In this document: positions 31,600 through 44,214 of the stretch, piece by piece
How positions within the stretch are numbered: position 1 is the first letter of the stretch
Layout: each line of letters begins with the position of its first letter
Assembly: GCF_021130785.1 (NCBI RefSeq)
Contig: NC_060213.1
Location: 68,215,001-68,279,000, forward strand
Direction: 5' to 3'
Source: Homalodisca vitripennis
Lineage: Eukaryota > Arthropoda > Insecta > Hemiptera > Cicadellidae
DNA: 64,000 nt
The notes under the pieces: model-generated
Seen by the model: only the letters and a program-made list of their open reading frames with translations
Told to the model about the DNA's origin: nothing
Databases searched by the model: none
Position numbers and translations under genes: made by a program

Positions 31600-33500
31600 A
31601 ACGTTCACTCCAGTGAAAAGAGGTGCTTCTTTTGCTGAAGTTTAAAATGGCGACCTTTAAGCAATTTAAGGTCACAAGGGAGACCGTTGTACAACTTTTG
31701 GACCAAAATGGGAAAATCCCCTTCGACCAATCTCCAACCTCACTTTATTAAAGTGAAGTTGGTCACTCACTCTGCCGAGTGTTGCGGCAAACGATCTCAG
31801 CACGACTGCACAGCCTTTCTGCCAGGTAACGTGGCTCCCGCTGGAACAGTACATTGTTTACAAGGCAGCAAGTCTGCATCCTACACACGGCATCCATGGT
31901 CATGAGTCCTGCAGCATCTCGAAAGGGTGACACGTGATCTCTTCGACAGAGCCCGTATACAAAACGAATTGCAGTGTTTTGCATTCTTTAAATTCGTTTC
32001 TGCGTCCTCCTTTGAGATGCTATTGCCGTATGCAGGAAAAACAGTAATAAAAAATTGGTAACACGACAGACAGGACAAGACGCAGCTTAACGGACTCTGG
32101 AAGGGTGGATCTCAGGCGTATACATGCCTCGCAGTCTCCCCAGTGCTCTCTGAGAAACATACGACACATGGTCAGAAAACCCCAGCCCACTGTCCAGCAC
32201 AACACCAAGCGTCTTTACAGTGTCACTTACACTCAAGTTTTCATCGCCATATCCTGATTTGCACGTTGCTCTCTTTGATACACTGCACCTGAGCCGCTGA
32301 TGCTATGTAGAGAACCGTGCATTTTTTAGCGTTCAGCTTATGACCATGTCTCCCCGACCACACTCGCATGCTCTCCAAATCTGAATTTGCGTTAGCAATA
32401 GCCTCCTCCAACCCATTTAACCCAAATGGCATATGCAACTGGCAATCATCGGCATACAAATGGACTTTGCAGTGGCGCACCACAGTTGTCCAGATCTGAT
32501 GTGTACAATGTGAAGAGTACCGGGCCTAGACAACTTCCTTGCGGGACGCCCCTAGCTTTCACCAGAGGAGAAGAAGTCATCGTACCCATCCTCGTCATCT
32601 ATTGCCTCTCAACAAGATATGACCTAAACCAGTTTTAGTGCATTATACCCGAAACCAAGAAACTTCATCTTTGCAAGCAATAAAGAATGGCTGATTGAGT
32701 CAAAAGCCTGGGAGTAGTCAAGCATGACTAGTGAACTACACCGGCCTCCGTCCCGAGTCTCAAACAAGTCACTAAACAAGTTAACCAGTGCAGTACATGT
32801 CCCGTGATGTTTCCTGAACCCAGACTGGAGTTTCGGTAGAATATCTTGCTCATCAACAAAATTCGAAATTTGTCTCACAACCCAATTTTTTCCACTATTT
32901 TCGACATGGCTGGTAAGATTGATATGGGTCTAAGATGAAGAAACACTTGTTGGTATCTGCTGTGTTTTCGGCAATGGTTTGACTATACTCATCTTCCATG
33001 TCTGTGGAAACTCATCTCTTGCCAAGGACATATTTACAAGGTGGGTAATGGCATCAATAGCATATGGGCTTACTGCTCTTATCATATCAATACCGATGTC
33101 GTTCTGTTCCTACTGCCTTAGAGGTAATTTCATTCATTGCTGGACACCACCTCTTTTTGTGAAACTATCCTAAACTTAAACTCGTTAGTTTAGTCCTACC
33201 CTTCTGTTCGTATCATAAAACTGCTCCAATGCTTCATCAGGTTCGCAGACGTGCCCATATCTGTGAAGTACTTGTTTATATCATTAGTATTCATGTTTGG
33301 AGGCAGTTTTTTGATCTTTTGACCCCACTATACCATTCTGATCTGCCGTAAGCATTTCCAGAAAATACTAGAGTCTCTACAATTGGCCAGTTTATCTTCA
33401 AAATATCTCTTCTTTGCCGATCTTATAGCACTATTCAGTGTGTTTCTGACTCTTTTATATTCTGACCAGTTAGCATCATTCTGATGAGAGTTTGTCAATT
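31600..33500 (-). pseudogene. LINE A: 5'-truncated non-LTR retrotransposon, reverse transcriptase relic
   Basis: Degraded second ORF of a LINE whose reverse transcriptase copies its own RNA at the target. In minus-strand order: a pre-RT linker (near 33490-33340, NDANWSEYKRVRNTLNSA); the RT palm (32878-32624) with LPKLQSGFRKHHGTCTAL and MLDYSQAFDSISHSLL; a GVPQGSCLGPVLFTLY block near 32560-32510; the catalytic LYADDCQL near 32460; thumb and connection fragments (IRFVYGLCRRDHVSPFRDAAGL, 31984-31763); and a C-terminal end stopping at 31672. At least four frame changes separate these blocks. No endonuclease domain is present upstream, so the copy is 5' truncated near 33.5 kb, as target-primed insertions often are. 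The motif set suits the Jockey/CR1 side of LINEs. I did not resolve the clade, and no poly(A) tail or target duplication was delimited. Confidence 0.88.
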
Positions 33501-34125
33501 AATTGACGGAGATTGTCTCATCTCAGCATGTAAACTAACACAGAAGACTAACTAAGTTGAAGACTAACATTAACGGTATTTTTCAGTATGATGTTTCGTT
33601 TAATCCTGCCATGTACAGATATATCTATGGGTCATTACGTATTGTGCGTGAATATTAATATCACATACTGGCTGTGTGATTTTACACAAAGCTATTGATT
33701 ATTGACAATGTTATGAGGAAAATTGATATTTTTTACGCAGAATAGTTCATTTTTAATCAGAATTTGTTTTCCAATATCCAATTGCTTTATAACGGCCACA
33801 TGCTTGTATAGTATCACTTAATAAAGGAGTGCTAATACCCTATTGATATATTACTAAATAAAAAAGGGGTAAACCATTGACTAAGGAAGTTTTTAAAGGA
33901 GAATTAATGTATAATTAATTAATTAAAACTACGACGTCAAACCAGCTGATTGGCAATGCAGAAACTGAGGGCACTGAAGTTGTTACTCCTCTTCCTCTAC
34001 TTAATGGACCGTCCTCGTTTACTAGAGTCTTATCCGTTGTTAATAAGTAATCTTGTGGCCAGGGATATTATTAAAAATATATTGTGGATTAAATAGTAGT
34101 TTAGTTTAAACTTTAGTTTCACTCA

Positions 34126-34700
34126 ATGTTAGCCTTTGGTTTGAAAAAGATTGCAAATTTCAAATCGTGTATGAAGTGAAAATATTAAGTGAATTGTGAT
34201 GTATATAATCCAATTGAATCATCCCTTCTTACCAAAGCTATGTCATATGATTGATTTAATTTACATTCTCAATACTGTATACAATAGGAGTGATTATTTT
34301 ATAAGAAAATCACTGAATTTAATCTTTTAAAATATAAATAAATATAACTTGTATCGTACAGTGAAAATAGTACAGAATTGTTCATTTATACCTAATATTG
34401 AAATTTAAAATTTTGCTCAATTTTAGCCTTTGGTTTGAAAAAGATTGCAGATTTCAAATCGTGTAAAATATGAAGTTAATTGTAATATATATATAATCCG
34501 GTTCAATCAACCTTTCTTACCAGAGCTATGTTATATGATGTATTTAATTTATATTCTCAATACTTTATAAATTAGAAGTGAATTTTTTATCAGAAAAGCA
34601 CTAAATTTCATCTTTTAAAAAATAACTTGAATGGTATAGTGAAAATAGTACAGAATTGTTCATTTAAACCAAATGTTGAAATTTAAAATTTTGAAACAAA
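34126..34700. repeat. Tandem duplication, ~294-bp unit
   Basis: AGCCTTTGGTTTGAAAAAGA occurs at 34131 and 34425, and matching sequence follows through GTGAAAATAGTACAGAATTG and TTGAAATTTAAAATTTTG in both copies. Small indels and substitutions show it is not recent. No coding potential. Confidence 0.93.
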
Positions 34701-34739
34701 GTAATTTTTTATAAAAAAAAAAACAATAAACAATTTATT

Positions 34740-34880
34740 CGCAGGGCAACTGTTGATGTTGATCATTATTTAAGCGTACAGAGGGATTTGGGATCCTGCT
34801 ACGCAACAGTGTTTTAATGTATCCTGTACAATTGTTCCTCGTAACAATCAGTGCAGTGAAATACAACTCGCATAATATAT
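34740..34880 (+). repeat. Dispersed repeat with GGATTTGGGATCC core, copy 1
   Basis: TTGATCATTATTTAAGCGTAC, then GAGGGATTTGGGATCCTGCT and ACGCAACAG. The copy at 48730-48860 has the same order on the other strand. Unknown family. Confidence 0.65.
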
Positions 34881-34959
34881 GTGACTGTCATGCTTTAACG
34901 CGAATTTTTGTTAGAAAAAATTGATTTATGTAATATCCGGAAGGCATAATAGCATTTCT

Positions 34960-35225
34960 TTATAAAATTGAGAGGACGATCCCTTTATCGATAGCTTAAT
35001 TCTCCCCATCCTCAAGGGCACCTAGACTGTGCGAGGCAATTATCAAACTGGAGAAAGATAATAGTTGGTACAGTACAGCATCGGAGGTATTGGTGAAGAA
35101 TGCAATGGTCACTGACAGGATTTTGACCTGCGTTATCTGTAACCCAGACCCAAAATCCGACACCTTAGTTTACTGGGAAACCGCCTCTTCCAGTTACCTC
35201 ATACATACGAGGGCCCATTGGAGTG
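34960..35225 (-). mobile_element. tRNA-Leu-like SINE
   Basis: The minus strand reads like a tRNA-Leu head: CCCAGTAAACTAAGGTGTCG (compare the leucine tRNA 5' half CCSAGTGGTCTAAGGCG), then a good B box, GGTCAAAATCCTGTC (complement of 35114-35128), followed by a ~150-bp body. The body contains CCTCGCACAG and TTATCGATA near 34985-35035. The shared CTGTGCGAGG and TTATCAA elements also occur in the SINE-like copy at 51.6-51.8 kb. No clear poly(A) tail was delimited. Confidence 0.65.
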
Positions 35226-36205
35226 GAATTGTAGTTTTTCATTTACAAATTGTATTGCTGAGTACATTATGAACACGCAATATAACATTAACTCCATATA
35301 TTACAAAGATAAAAATATAAACTTCTGACTTCAAAAGTGATACATAACACTGGCCAATCATTAATACATTCGAACAGATCCCATAACTAGATCAGACAGT
35401 ATCATGACTTGTAAACTACATAAAGTATACAATACATGCTGTGACGTAATGTAATAAATCTTAAAATTATAATTAAATTATTCTAATGATAATATGAGTA
35501 AGAAGGAACACGACAAATATACGATAAAACCAATCTCCTCCAACTCCCCTTCCATTCGAAACTCATCAAAGAAGTTCATATTGACTTACAAATTAAAAGT
35601 AGTGGTTGCAACATTTTAGCTTTTATAAGAAATGGAAGAATACTGAATATCAAAACATCATATTGTGATCCTGTAGAAAATATTAATACAAATAGTGCTT
35701 ACATATTGGCGTTAGTTTGTTGTGTTTAAACGTAAATTGCAACATTAAATAAACCTGTGGACATTTAAGAGTTTGAAGCTATTTATTAAAAGCTTTGTTG
35801 GTTGTAAATAATGAAATGGAGAACATGATGAAACATAATATGAACAATTTAAAAGAAGTACTAAATTAATGTTTAAATGTAGGTTGCTCAAAGCTAAGTA
35901 CTGTTTTCATCCATTCTCAACGTGAGCAATATTACTTACGATGTTCCTCAACGACATTCCTCTTTTCTTTTTCTCCTGTTTGTGTAAAGCAACTAAAATA
36001 AACATGCAACACGGGAAGAAGAAAACTACTTTGGCTCGGTGAATATTCTGTTTCTGCATATTCTTGACTGTTCATTTCAAAAAATGTTTAGAATGTTTAA
36101 GTAAAAATGAAAGAGGTCAAATTAGTTTTTTATATTTAATTAAGAGAGTGAGTTTGAACATTATTACTGAATAAGCAGTACTGAAATTTAATGGACCAAA
36201 CAAAT

Positions 36206-36208
<3 letters not shown>

Positions 36209-36278
<70 letters not shown>

Positions 36279-36300
36279 TTATTTATTATTATTATTATTA
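36209..36300. repeat. (AT)n(TTTA)n(TTA)n compound microsatellite
   Basis: About 33 AT units, then ATTTATTTATTTATT and a TTA run. Confidence 0.97.
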
Positions 36301-36319
36301 AAAATATTAACTATCTCAA

Positions 36320-36445
36320 TTATATGTCTCTGTGTTGCGATATCTCGAGAACTAAATTACCTATATGCTTGGAGTTTTATATGAAGCTTCACTTTCATAT
36401 AAGGAATATGAAGTTCGATGGTGGTGCACGTCCCTGGAATTTGTT
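36320..36445 (+). repeat. Dispersed repeat (GATATCTC family), copy 2
   Basis: TATGTCTCTGTGTTGCGATA then TCTCGAGAACTAAATT, TATATGAAGCTTCAC, GAAGTTCGATGGTGG and TGCACGTCCCTGGAATT. An open frame of 68 codons overlaps but has the repeat's composition rather than a protein-like one. Confidence 0.55.
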
Positions 36446-39400
36446 TCTTACAAAATATTTGTACATTTGTATGATGAGTAACAACTATATAAATAATAAA
36501 CCAAGGAATACAAATTTTTACCAGACTTAGTTACAATAATATGAAATTTTATCTTGTGATGTGTGGTGACTAGTTTGGTAAGATTCTCTTTATATTCAAC
36601 TACGTCCCTCCACACAGTGTTGTATTAGTTTATTTGTTCTATTTTCCTCTATGGAACTTTCTTTATCCTTTATGTAGTCTAAATATCCACAGAATATGGT
36701 AATAACGATACTTTTAAGACCAAATTTTGAATAACAACTATAGGTTCTATGAAGATGCATGTCAATCCATGGGACTTGACTAAGTAGTCTCACTCAATAG
36801 TCTCACGGATTTCCTCTATGTTTAGTTGGAATCTGAATTTTTTTAGTGTATATTTATTAACGGGTAATCTCGACAATGAGATAAGAAATTAAATTCAACT
36901 TTTATAACTTTATAAGCTACCAGTTACATCAAAACCCGCTACCCAACACGCCCATATATTTTATTTGTAGTACAGTATTAATATGTAAATTCCTCTAAAC
37001 AATCATCTAATAAATCGTGTCTACAGAAAAACCAAAAAGAGTTTTTCCTAGGGAAACTGAAATAATTTATTATTAGTTTATAATTATTTTTCAATATTTT
37101 TTATATGAATTAGGTGGTAATATTATGTCATTAGAAATGTCTAATTATAATGGTTATTTAAAAGTACAAGCTGTATCTTATATAGGAGAGGTTACATATT
37201 AGTTTAGCAACTAAACTTTAAACATCTCAAGCATAGGTGTAGGTTGTATGAAGCTCACGTGATGTTTATGCATGCAAACTACAAGCCTCTGTACAATATC
37301 CTTCTTAGGCTTTCGTATTCTCTTCCTCGCTTGTTGTTTGTGTCGGTTTATATGAATATTCAACACAAGAACTCATACAATCGCAGAAGATACTGCTTTG
37401 GATTCTGTTATATTCTCTTTCTCTTCCGATCTACACACTATTTGCAGGTTTGAGCGATCCAAAGAAACTATACGCCTTAATGCATTGACTAAAGCATACT
37501 ATTTATGAAAAAATATGCTTGAAATTACATATGCTTTTTGTGTAGTAAATCTCGAATTTTATGTAGAATGTAACCCAACTTTAAGTGATACAATATCTTT
37601 AACTTTAACCTTGGGTATACAAATAGCGTACGATTCGTTAAATTGTTGACACAATGAGATATATATTGTTTTTATTTCTTTTCTAAAGAAAATAGTTATT
37701 TTCCTTTTACGTTATGGAGCATGTGATGCTAACTGTAGTTACCTAATACACAGATCAGGCTTCCTGTATGGATCCCTTAGTTTCTCGATGAGGAGGGATT
37801 TATACTTTAAGTTTACATGATGTATGGTACTAAGGTAGACTTGAATTGATATATTTATTTATTCTTCCAATGGATACACCATGTACAATAATAATATAAA
37901 TTAAAAGAACATTTTTGAGATGGCAAATACTATACTACATACAATATTCTACTAGATGCTAAGTAATTCAACAATACAATAATAATAAATAACAGTAACA
38001 ACAATAAATAACAAACAAAACAACAGCAAAGACAACAACAGTGGTAAGAGCTTACTAAGAGAAAACATTAACAGGGATAAACTAAGAAAAACGGGAACAA
38101 TTTTCAGCACAGTTATGATTGACCAGAAAAACAAATATACTGCAATGGTAGATATAATTGTCGGTAGTACAATTTCAAATTCTTACCTTCTTGTCATGCT
38201 CCGTCAATTGGTGATGGCTTTGGTTGTTTTAGAGCATTTACCTCTTAATGAATTGAGGTCACACTCCTAGCATTCTGAGAGAAATTATGATCAGTATTCT
38301 ATGAGGTCAAACACATTTTGAAAGGTGGAATCAAATTATCACCAGAGCTGTAGTATTGTGGAATCAACAGGGAATTAATTAAACTCACTATATTTTGGGA
38401 AATTAAATAAACATGCGTCAGACTTAGGGGAGCCAGTCTCCATCTTATTGAATACTATCAAGTTATATCCTTCTCGCTACCTATTCCGTTTTTTCTGGTT
38501 CTTGCCAATTTCTATACTGTTGACTTGCAAATCCGAGCTATCTTTCTAATTCAGATACATCTGGCCAAGTGGTCTTTCAATTAAGGCAGCTAACCTCTTG
38601 TTCTAGAGCTTCTGCACATTCTTTTTTAAATTCTGGATAACATTTGTAGCATTTGGAAATTTATTACGCCATTCTCTTGGATTCCAGCTTTCATCTAAAA
38701 CATCTTCGGCACAGTGGAGGTATTATTGAACTATTCGCTGTCTCCTTATATGTCCACGCTCCACAATGATTTTTTATTACTAATCAAATTTGGTCTCGAA
38801 AATTCAGTGCAACACATCGCACAACTCAAGTTCTATGTTTTATTTCAAAGTATTCGATCACGTCATGTAGTAATTTTTTATCATATTTGTTTTATTTTCT
38901 GAATGATCAGTTTTTTTTGTTTTAATAGTTCATGAAATAGTTGTAACTTGGATATTGTTTAGTTTAAAATAGGGCCTAGCTCAATTGTGTTATCATTAAA
39001 CCTGATTTTAAGACCATGAATTTTTTTAATTGTTTCAATATAACTGACATTAAAATAGCAGGGTTTCGTAAACTTATAATGTTTGAGTATACAAACAAAA
39101 GTTTAAAACCAAGTCTTTTTAATTTTTAGAATAGAATATTATAGAAACATTTTTTATTTCCAAAACCATATACACAAATATATTATATTTATTTACATTT
39201 GATTAATAGTAAATTACCCTTTTACTATACTTACTAAGTGGTGAAAAAATAAAACAATTTAATTTTAAGTACAGTAGTTGGATAAATATTATTGATACAA
39301 TTTAAGTAAACTATATATTACATATTAACATTTATTCTACAATGGAAATTAGCCTACATGGGTAAGCAGCCTATGCGTAGGCTAGAGTCGTACTAAAAAG

Positions 39401-39599
39401 TTTATGTTATAAGGTTTTAAGGCATAAATGTAGAAATTTAGTTGTGTGATGAAGGACATAAGAGTTAATACTGTCGTATTAGACAAAAACCACCGGTAGA
39501 ATTAAGACCACATACACAAGACCGTGATATATTATGACGAGCGCCGGGGGATGAGGAGGGGTCAAGGTCAGGTTGGCCCCCAGTCTGAGTGAATGAAAG

Positions 39600-41157
39600 T
39601 CTCGGATCCTTGGACTCCAATAAGTAACAACATTTTTGTGACATTATATTCAAATTTTTTAATACTACCTGATTCAAATAAATTTAAGTTCTGAAATTTG
39701 TTACATATGTTTCTAAATAGAATATGTGAAATATAGTAAGAATTGGTTTTTGAAAAGGATTTATCTAATCTAATTACATGAATACCAACATGTTCTTAAT
39801 ATCTTGTTTGGTAAGAGTGCAAAATTTCTGGTAATATTGTATTAGCATTTTTGTAGATGTGAATTAGTAAATCTTTTATATATAAATGTCGTAGTGAAAG
39901 TAGGGAGGATTCCTGAGAGAGAGACTCAGTTGGATAACGCACATTTTTCCTCAACCCTGCCATTAGTATACTCTTTTGCGAAATGAAAAGAGGTTCAATA
40001 AGCGTTTTACACGCAACGCCCCACGCAATGTTACCGAAGGAAAGAAGTGACTGGACGTAACCATAATACGCTAATTTTAACTCGTTTCCGTCTAAAGTTT
40101 CACTTAGTTTCCTAAATGCATAAATATACTTTCTAATTTTGTTAAGGACATAATCAACGTGCTCAGACCATTTTAAGCTAGAGCCAAAAACAACTCCCAG
40201 GTATTTGTAGCGTTTTACGAGCTCTATTTCTTTGCACCCACATGTCGAATTCGAGTAACTACCACACTGATGAATTATTAGGTCTGTCCTTGAAATGAAT
40301 ATGAAACTATACTCTGTACTAGAATGCAGAGAAATAGGGATAAATTTTGTTTTGGAAATATTCAATGAAAGAATATAGTTTTCAAACCATTTTTTTAACG
40401 TCTTTAAATCACTCATTGCATTTAATTTAACATCTCGCCAGTTTTTACCTGTAATGAAAATCAACCTGTCGTCAGCAAACAAATAAAGCTTCCCAAATAA
40501 ATTAATCCTGGAATATTATTGATAGAAATCAAAAATAAAACTGGTCCTAACGTACTGCCCTGGATTACCCCGTAGTGACAGTTCGTCACTATTATGTCCA
40601 CAGATTGAAACCACTTGACGCCTTTCTTTGCAATAACTACTAAATTAAGCCAAAGCAGTGCCGCAAACGCCTATAGCTACTAATTTGTCCAATAAAATAC
40701 TGCGATCAATTGAGTCGAACGCCTTTTTCAGGTCTAAGAATATGAGCATGCATCTATTGTTTTTAGATATATTGGTATTTAAATCTTTATTTATGTCAAA
40801 TAAAGCATCATTTATAAATTTGTCACGCCAAAATCCATACTGATTTTCACATAAAATGTTATTGTTTTCCAGATAAGATACTAGCTGACCTTTAACTATT
40901 CGTTCTATTACTTTAGAGAACACGCTTAGCAAGGAGATTGGACGGAAGTTGCTTTTATCTGTAAAGTCGTTAGATTTGTGTATGGGAATTATTTTTGCCA
41001 ATTTAAATTTATCAGGGTAAATTCCTGTTGAAATACTGGTATTAATTAAATACCAGTATCAAAGGTTTTAAGATAAAGTGAATATTATTTGTAAGAAGAT
41101 TAGCTGATACCGGGGCAGACTGTAGTATGTAACACGGCTGCACGGCACCACCGTACT
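39600..41157 (-). pseudogene. LINE B, reverse-transcriptase half
   Basis: RT part of a second LINE. Minus-strand order: STGIYPDKFKLAKIIPIHKS (41040-40975); SNFRPISLLSVFSKVIERIV; NQYGFWRDKFINDALFD; FLDLKKAFDSIDRSILLDKL (to 40645); GVIQGSTLGPVLFLIS near 40570-40520 in another frame; the catalytic FADD at 40480; then a long connection domain to 39796 (KRYKYLGVVFGSSLKWSEHV, RKYIYAFRKL, LLSFGNIAWG). Past the stop at 39796 a frame with HVGIHVIRLDKSFSKTNSYY continues towards about 39600, so the C-terminus is frameshifted rather than ended there. It differs in sequence from LINE A. The body is interrupted on its upstream side by a 5.6-kb insertion. Its endonuclease lies beyond that at 46800-47752. 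Jockey/CR1-like is my best placement. Confidence 0.88.
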
Positions 41158-41434
41158 GGTGCGCCTGAATTAGCACCCCTGGACATAGCACCCCCTCGCT
41201 ACTGACGTCATTTTGACGTCACGAAAGGGGGTGCTAAATCAGCACAGTGGCCGTGTCCAGGCCCTGAATAAGCACCCCCTTCGAATACGGGGGTCCTAAT
41301 TCAGCGCCTTGACCGTGTTCATGTGCTGATTTAGCACCCCCTTCGAATAGGGGGGTCCTAATTCAGCGCCTTGACCGTGCTCATGTGCTGATTTAGCACC
41401 CCCTTGAATCTGGGGGCTGCTAAATCAGCGCCGT
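41158..41434. repeat. Left terminal array of GC-rich hairpin repeats
   Basis: Four hairpin modules. The outermost (41158-41254) contains CTGACGTCATTTTGACGTCA, two copies of the palindrome TGACGTCA. Three regular units begin at 41263, 41325 and 41388, a 62-63 bp period. Each has the form CTGA(A/T)T(A/T)AGCACCCCC, a loop of about 9 bp, then GGGGGTCCTAATTCAG or a close variant, followed by a linker like CGCCTTGACCGTGCTCATGTG. Stem arms are about 16 bp. GC content contrasts sharply with the flanks. Confidence 0.9.
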
Positions 41435-41510
41435 ATTGATGAGATAAATAGAAACGGAATAGAATAATAAATGTTTTAACCATATTGCGATTTATTTTTC
41501 AATAAAATAA

Positions 41511-41512
<2 letters not shown>

Positions 41513-41541
<29 letters not shown>
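41513..41541. repeat. (AT)n microsatellite
   Basis: About 14 AT units inside the 5.6-kb insertion. Confidence 0.95.
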
Positions 41542-43589
41542 ATAATTTAAATATATTACAATGAGTATATTTACTGCATTTCTGTGGTTTACTTAATATT
41601 TCAAAAACAAACAGGTCATTACCCAATTGTAAAAATACTATGCATCAAAATATACTTAAGTAAAAAAACTAGGTTCTAGGCATTCAAATACAGGTTTATT
41701 TTAAAGTAAAAATTAAGTTGAAATCATGGTACGAACAACGCAGAGAAACTGATATTGCATAGATCTGGTATTTGTAATAAATATACATGGTCAGAGATTA
41801 TATCAACCTATTAACCACTTTAAAAACAATGATTATTTATTTCAATTTTTCGAATACCAATTAAAAGCGGAAAAATTTAGAAACCGTGAAAATTATAATT
41901 TTGCGATGGCTAAGAGCCAATTATTTTTTAAGGTCACATCAAAAATTGAATTATACTATTTAAACTGAATAGTAGTCTATAATATTCAAACACACTTGAC
42001 AAACAATTTAAATATTATTTTATATCTACAAGAATCAATATCATTCAGTTATATCCATATCAGTTAGTTCAACTATAATTACGTTGAAAACAATGTTAAA
42101 ACACGTAGCAATAAAATACACTACCGTATTTTCAAAAGCGTTATTGCTTAGGTCAAAACATACATTTATATACTGAGTATTATGGATCTACATTGCTTAA
42201 TTTCCCTCTCTCGGTTAGTGTGCATTTTTTTTGTTGTTGTTAAAAATGGAATATCTTGGAAAATGTTAAAGGAAAACCTAATAAATGTAATCCTACCAAG
42301 TCTTGGTCAAAAGGCGGCTAAAAATATATTATAATTTTATCTTATGTTATCTTTAATACTTTCAAAATTAAAATATTTTACCTAACTTCTTAAAATCTGA
42401 AAATTATTCTAAAATATTGTAAGAAAATGAATTTGAGAGGGTTCTATCAAAAATATAATGACCAAATATATAAAATATCATATGCACAGATTTACTGTAA
42501 CAAAACACTGTCGACATTGAGGTTCTCAGCGAGTAGGTCACAATACAAAAATCGAGTAAACGGCAGCTCCAGAATATCTTATGCCAATATTGTGCTCACA
42601 TCTTAGTCCATTCATTTAAAGTACAGGAAATACATTAATATCTGTTGCCAAGCAACTTTTTTTCTAATAAATTAAAAACTAAGATATTGCAAATTTATCA
42701 ACAATGAACGCCTTTATGAACATGAAGGACAAAAACAAACGTCTTAATTAAAAATAATAAACTGTTGTATTTATCATAAAGTTTAAAATTATTCATAATA
42801 TATGTTAAAAAACTAAATAAAGTGACTAGGTTATCTGTTATATATTAAGTATAATAAACAACAAGAATAAAATCGTACCAGTAATATTCAGACAATAATG
42901 CTTTAATAGATGACAAAATCAAAGATAAGCGGTTTTATTGGAAATACTCTGATTGTCGCTTGACTAAATTTTCATAAGATAAATATGTCCTAAAACAACA
43001 GATATTTAAATAAATTCATTAAACATCAAATATATGATTCTATTCTATCCTTAGATAGGCCTGAAAAATGTATCATGTATTTCAAATGTTTCGCATAATA
43101 AATGACAAAAATAAGAAAAAATAGGGATTAGATACTCTAAAGCTGATGTTAATTTTTTTTCACGAAACCATGTTTTTTTACAGTAAAGATGAGTTATTTA
43201 TTATTAGTGTTTGAAATAGTATTTGAGTAATTAGATTTGTGATTCAATCCACGATCAGATTTATTCTTTTTTTTATTGTATACCTGCTGGATTTTAAGAC
43301 ATTCAAAGTTAATCAGATTTAATGGCCGCCATTTCGAAAGTATTAATGAATATTTTTTACCTGGCCTTATTACCACAAATATTTTATCCAAATTAGGTAG
43401 GATTTGTTTATTCGTTTTAAGATATTAAAGCGAATTTGTCTATAAAAACACATACAGACTGATGGATAGGAAAACTAAGCACCGAAGATCTATTTCCATA
43501 TTCTGAAATGCGTTTGCCATGACCTGAGCAGTTGCGGTATATATATACATTTCCTAAGAATTAAAAGGACACTCTGTATATAAAAATTA

Positions 43590-44214
43590 TTATACAGAGT
43601 TTTCCACACAACCTCTACCAATATTTTCTGACATTATTCATGGACCAAAGGCAAAAACAATCATATTCACCTTTTTAAAACTGAATAATTATTCAAATAG
43701 CCACAATTTTGTTTTGTTTTTGTCTTTTTTTTTACTTTGATATTTTATATTTGATGGATTGTTTAGGTTTAAAATTTTGTATATACCTTTATAACCTTAA
43801 GAAATAATTACATCAAAAATTTAAATTTCTTACAAGCTTTATTTTCAAAATAGTGATTTCTAAAAAAATGTTTAAACATAAATATCTTAAAAGCGATATA
43901 TGGTAAAAAAGGTCTCATTATCACACAATTTAATTAAAATTTCCTATACCAAATTTTAAAAATTGGTTGTGAAAATAAAGGAGATACTTTGTTTTTTTAA
44001 AACCAATAATGTTTTTTTTGTTACCAGTTACCAAACAATATCCGCATTTACTATATGACAGCACTGAATGTGGGCTGCAACAATCAGCTGTTTTTGATTT
44101 TAGCTGCTCTAATCAGGTGATTTTAACATTACATTGCTGAACTGTGGTCATAATATCCTTAATTATTTCTGAATATAAGTTTCTTTTGATTAAGACGTCA
44201 TAAAAAACACTCTA
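43590..44214. mobile_element. MITE-like element with CACCCTGTATA-type ends
   Basis: The left end TATACAGAGTTTTCC and right end AAACACTCTAATA are degraded, roughly inverted forms of the insect terminus TATACAGGGTGT...ACACCCTGTATA. The interior is non-coding, with an AATAAAGGAG block and CAATCAGCTG repeated in variant form. Just to the left (43569-43584) GGACACTCTGTATA points the other way and forms a 10-bp stem with the left end. Ends are approximate. Confidence 0.45.

Larger units (their letters stand above)
35300..39590. other. AT-rich non-coding stretch with weak relics
   Basis: Holds the microsatellite and repeat at 36.2-36.4 kb. Near 37855-37900 a TTTATTTATTCTTCCAATGG stretch looks like a minus-strand retroelement tail. 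Near 38480-38700 the minus strand has a short stop-interrupted frame (LDESWNPREWRNKFPNATNV). Neither is firm. Confidence 0.45.

Noticed and set aside
31687..33173. Plus-strand open frames over LINE A
   Set aside because: Antisense shadows of the RT. The minus-strand motifs, including YADD, are decisive.
37855..38135. A third LINE 3' end on the minus strand
   Set aside because: Only a tail-like TTTATTTATTCTTCCAATGG and a CAA-rich stretch. No RT motif was found upstream.
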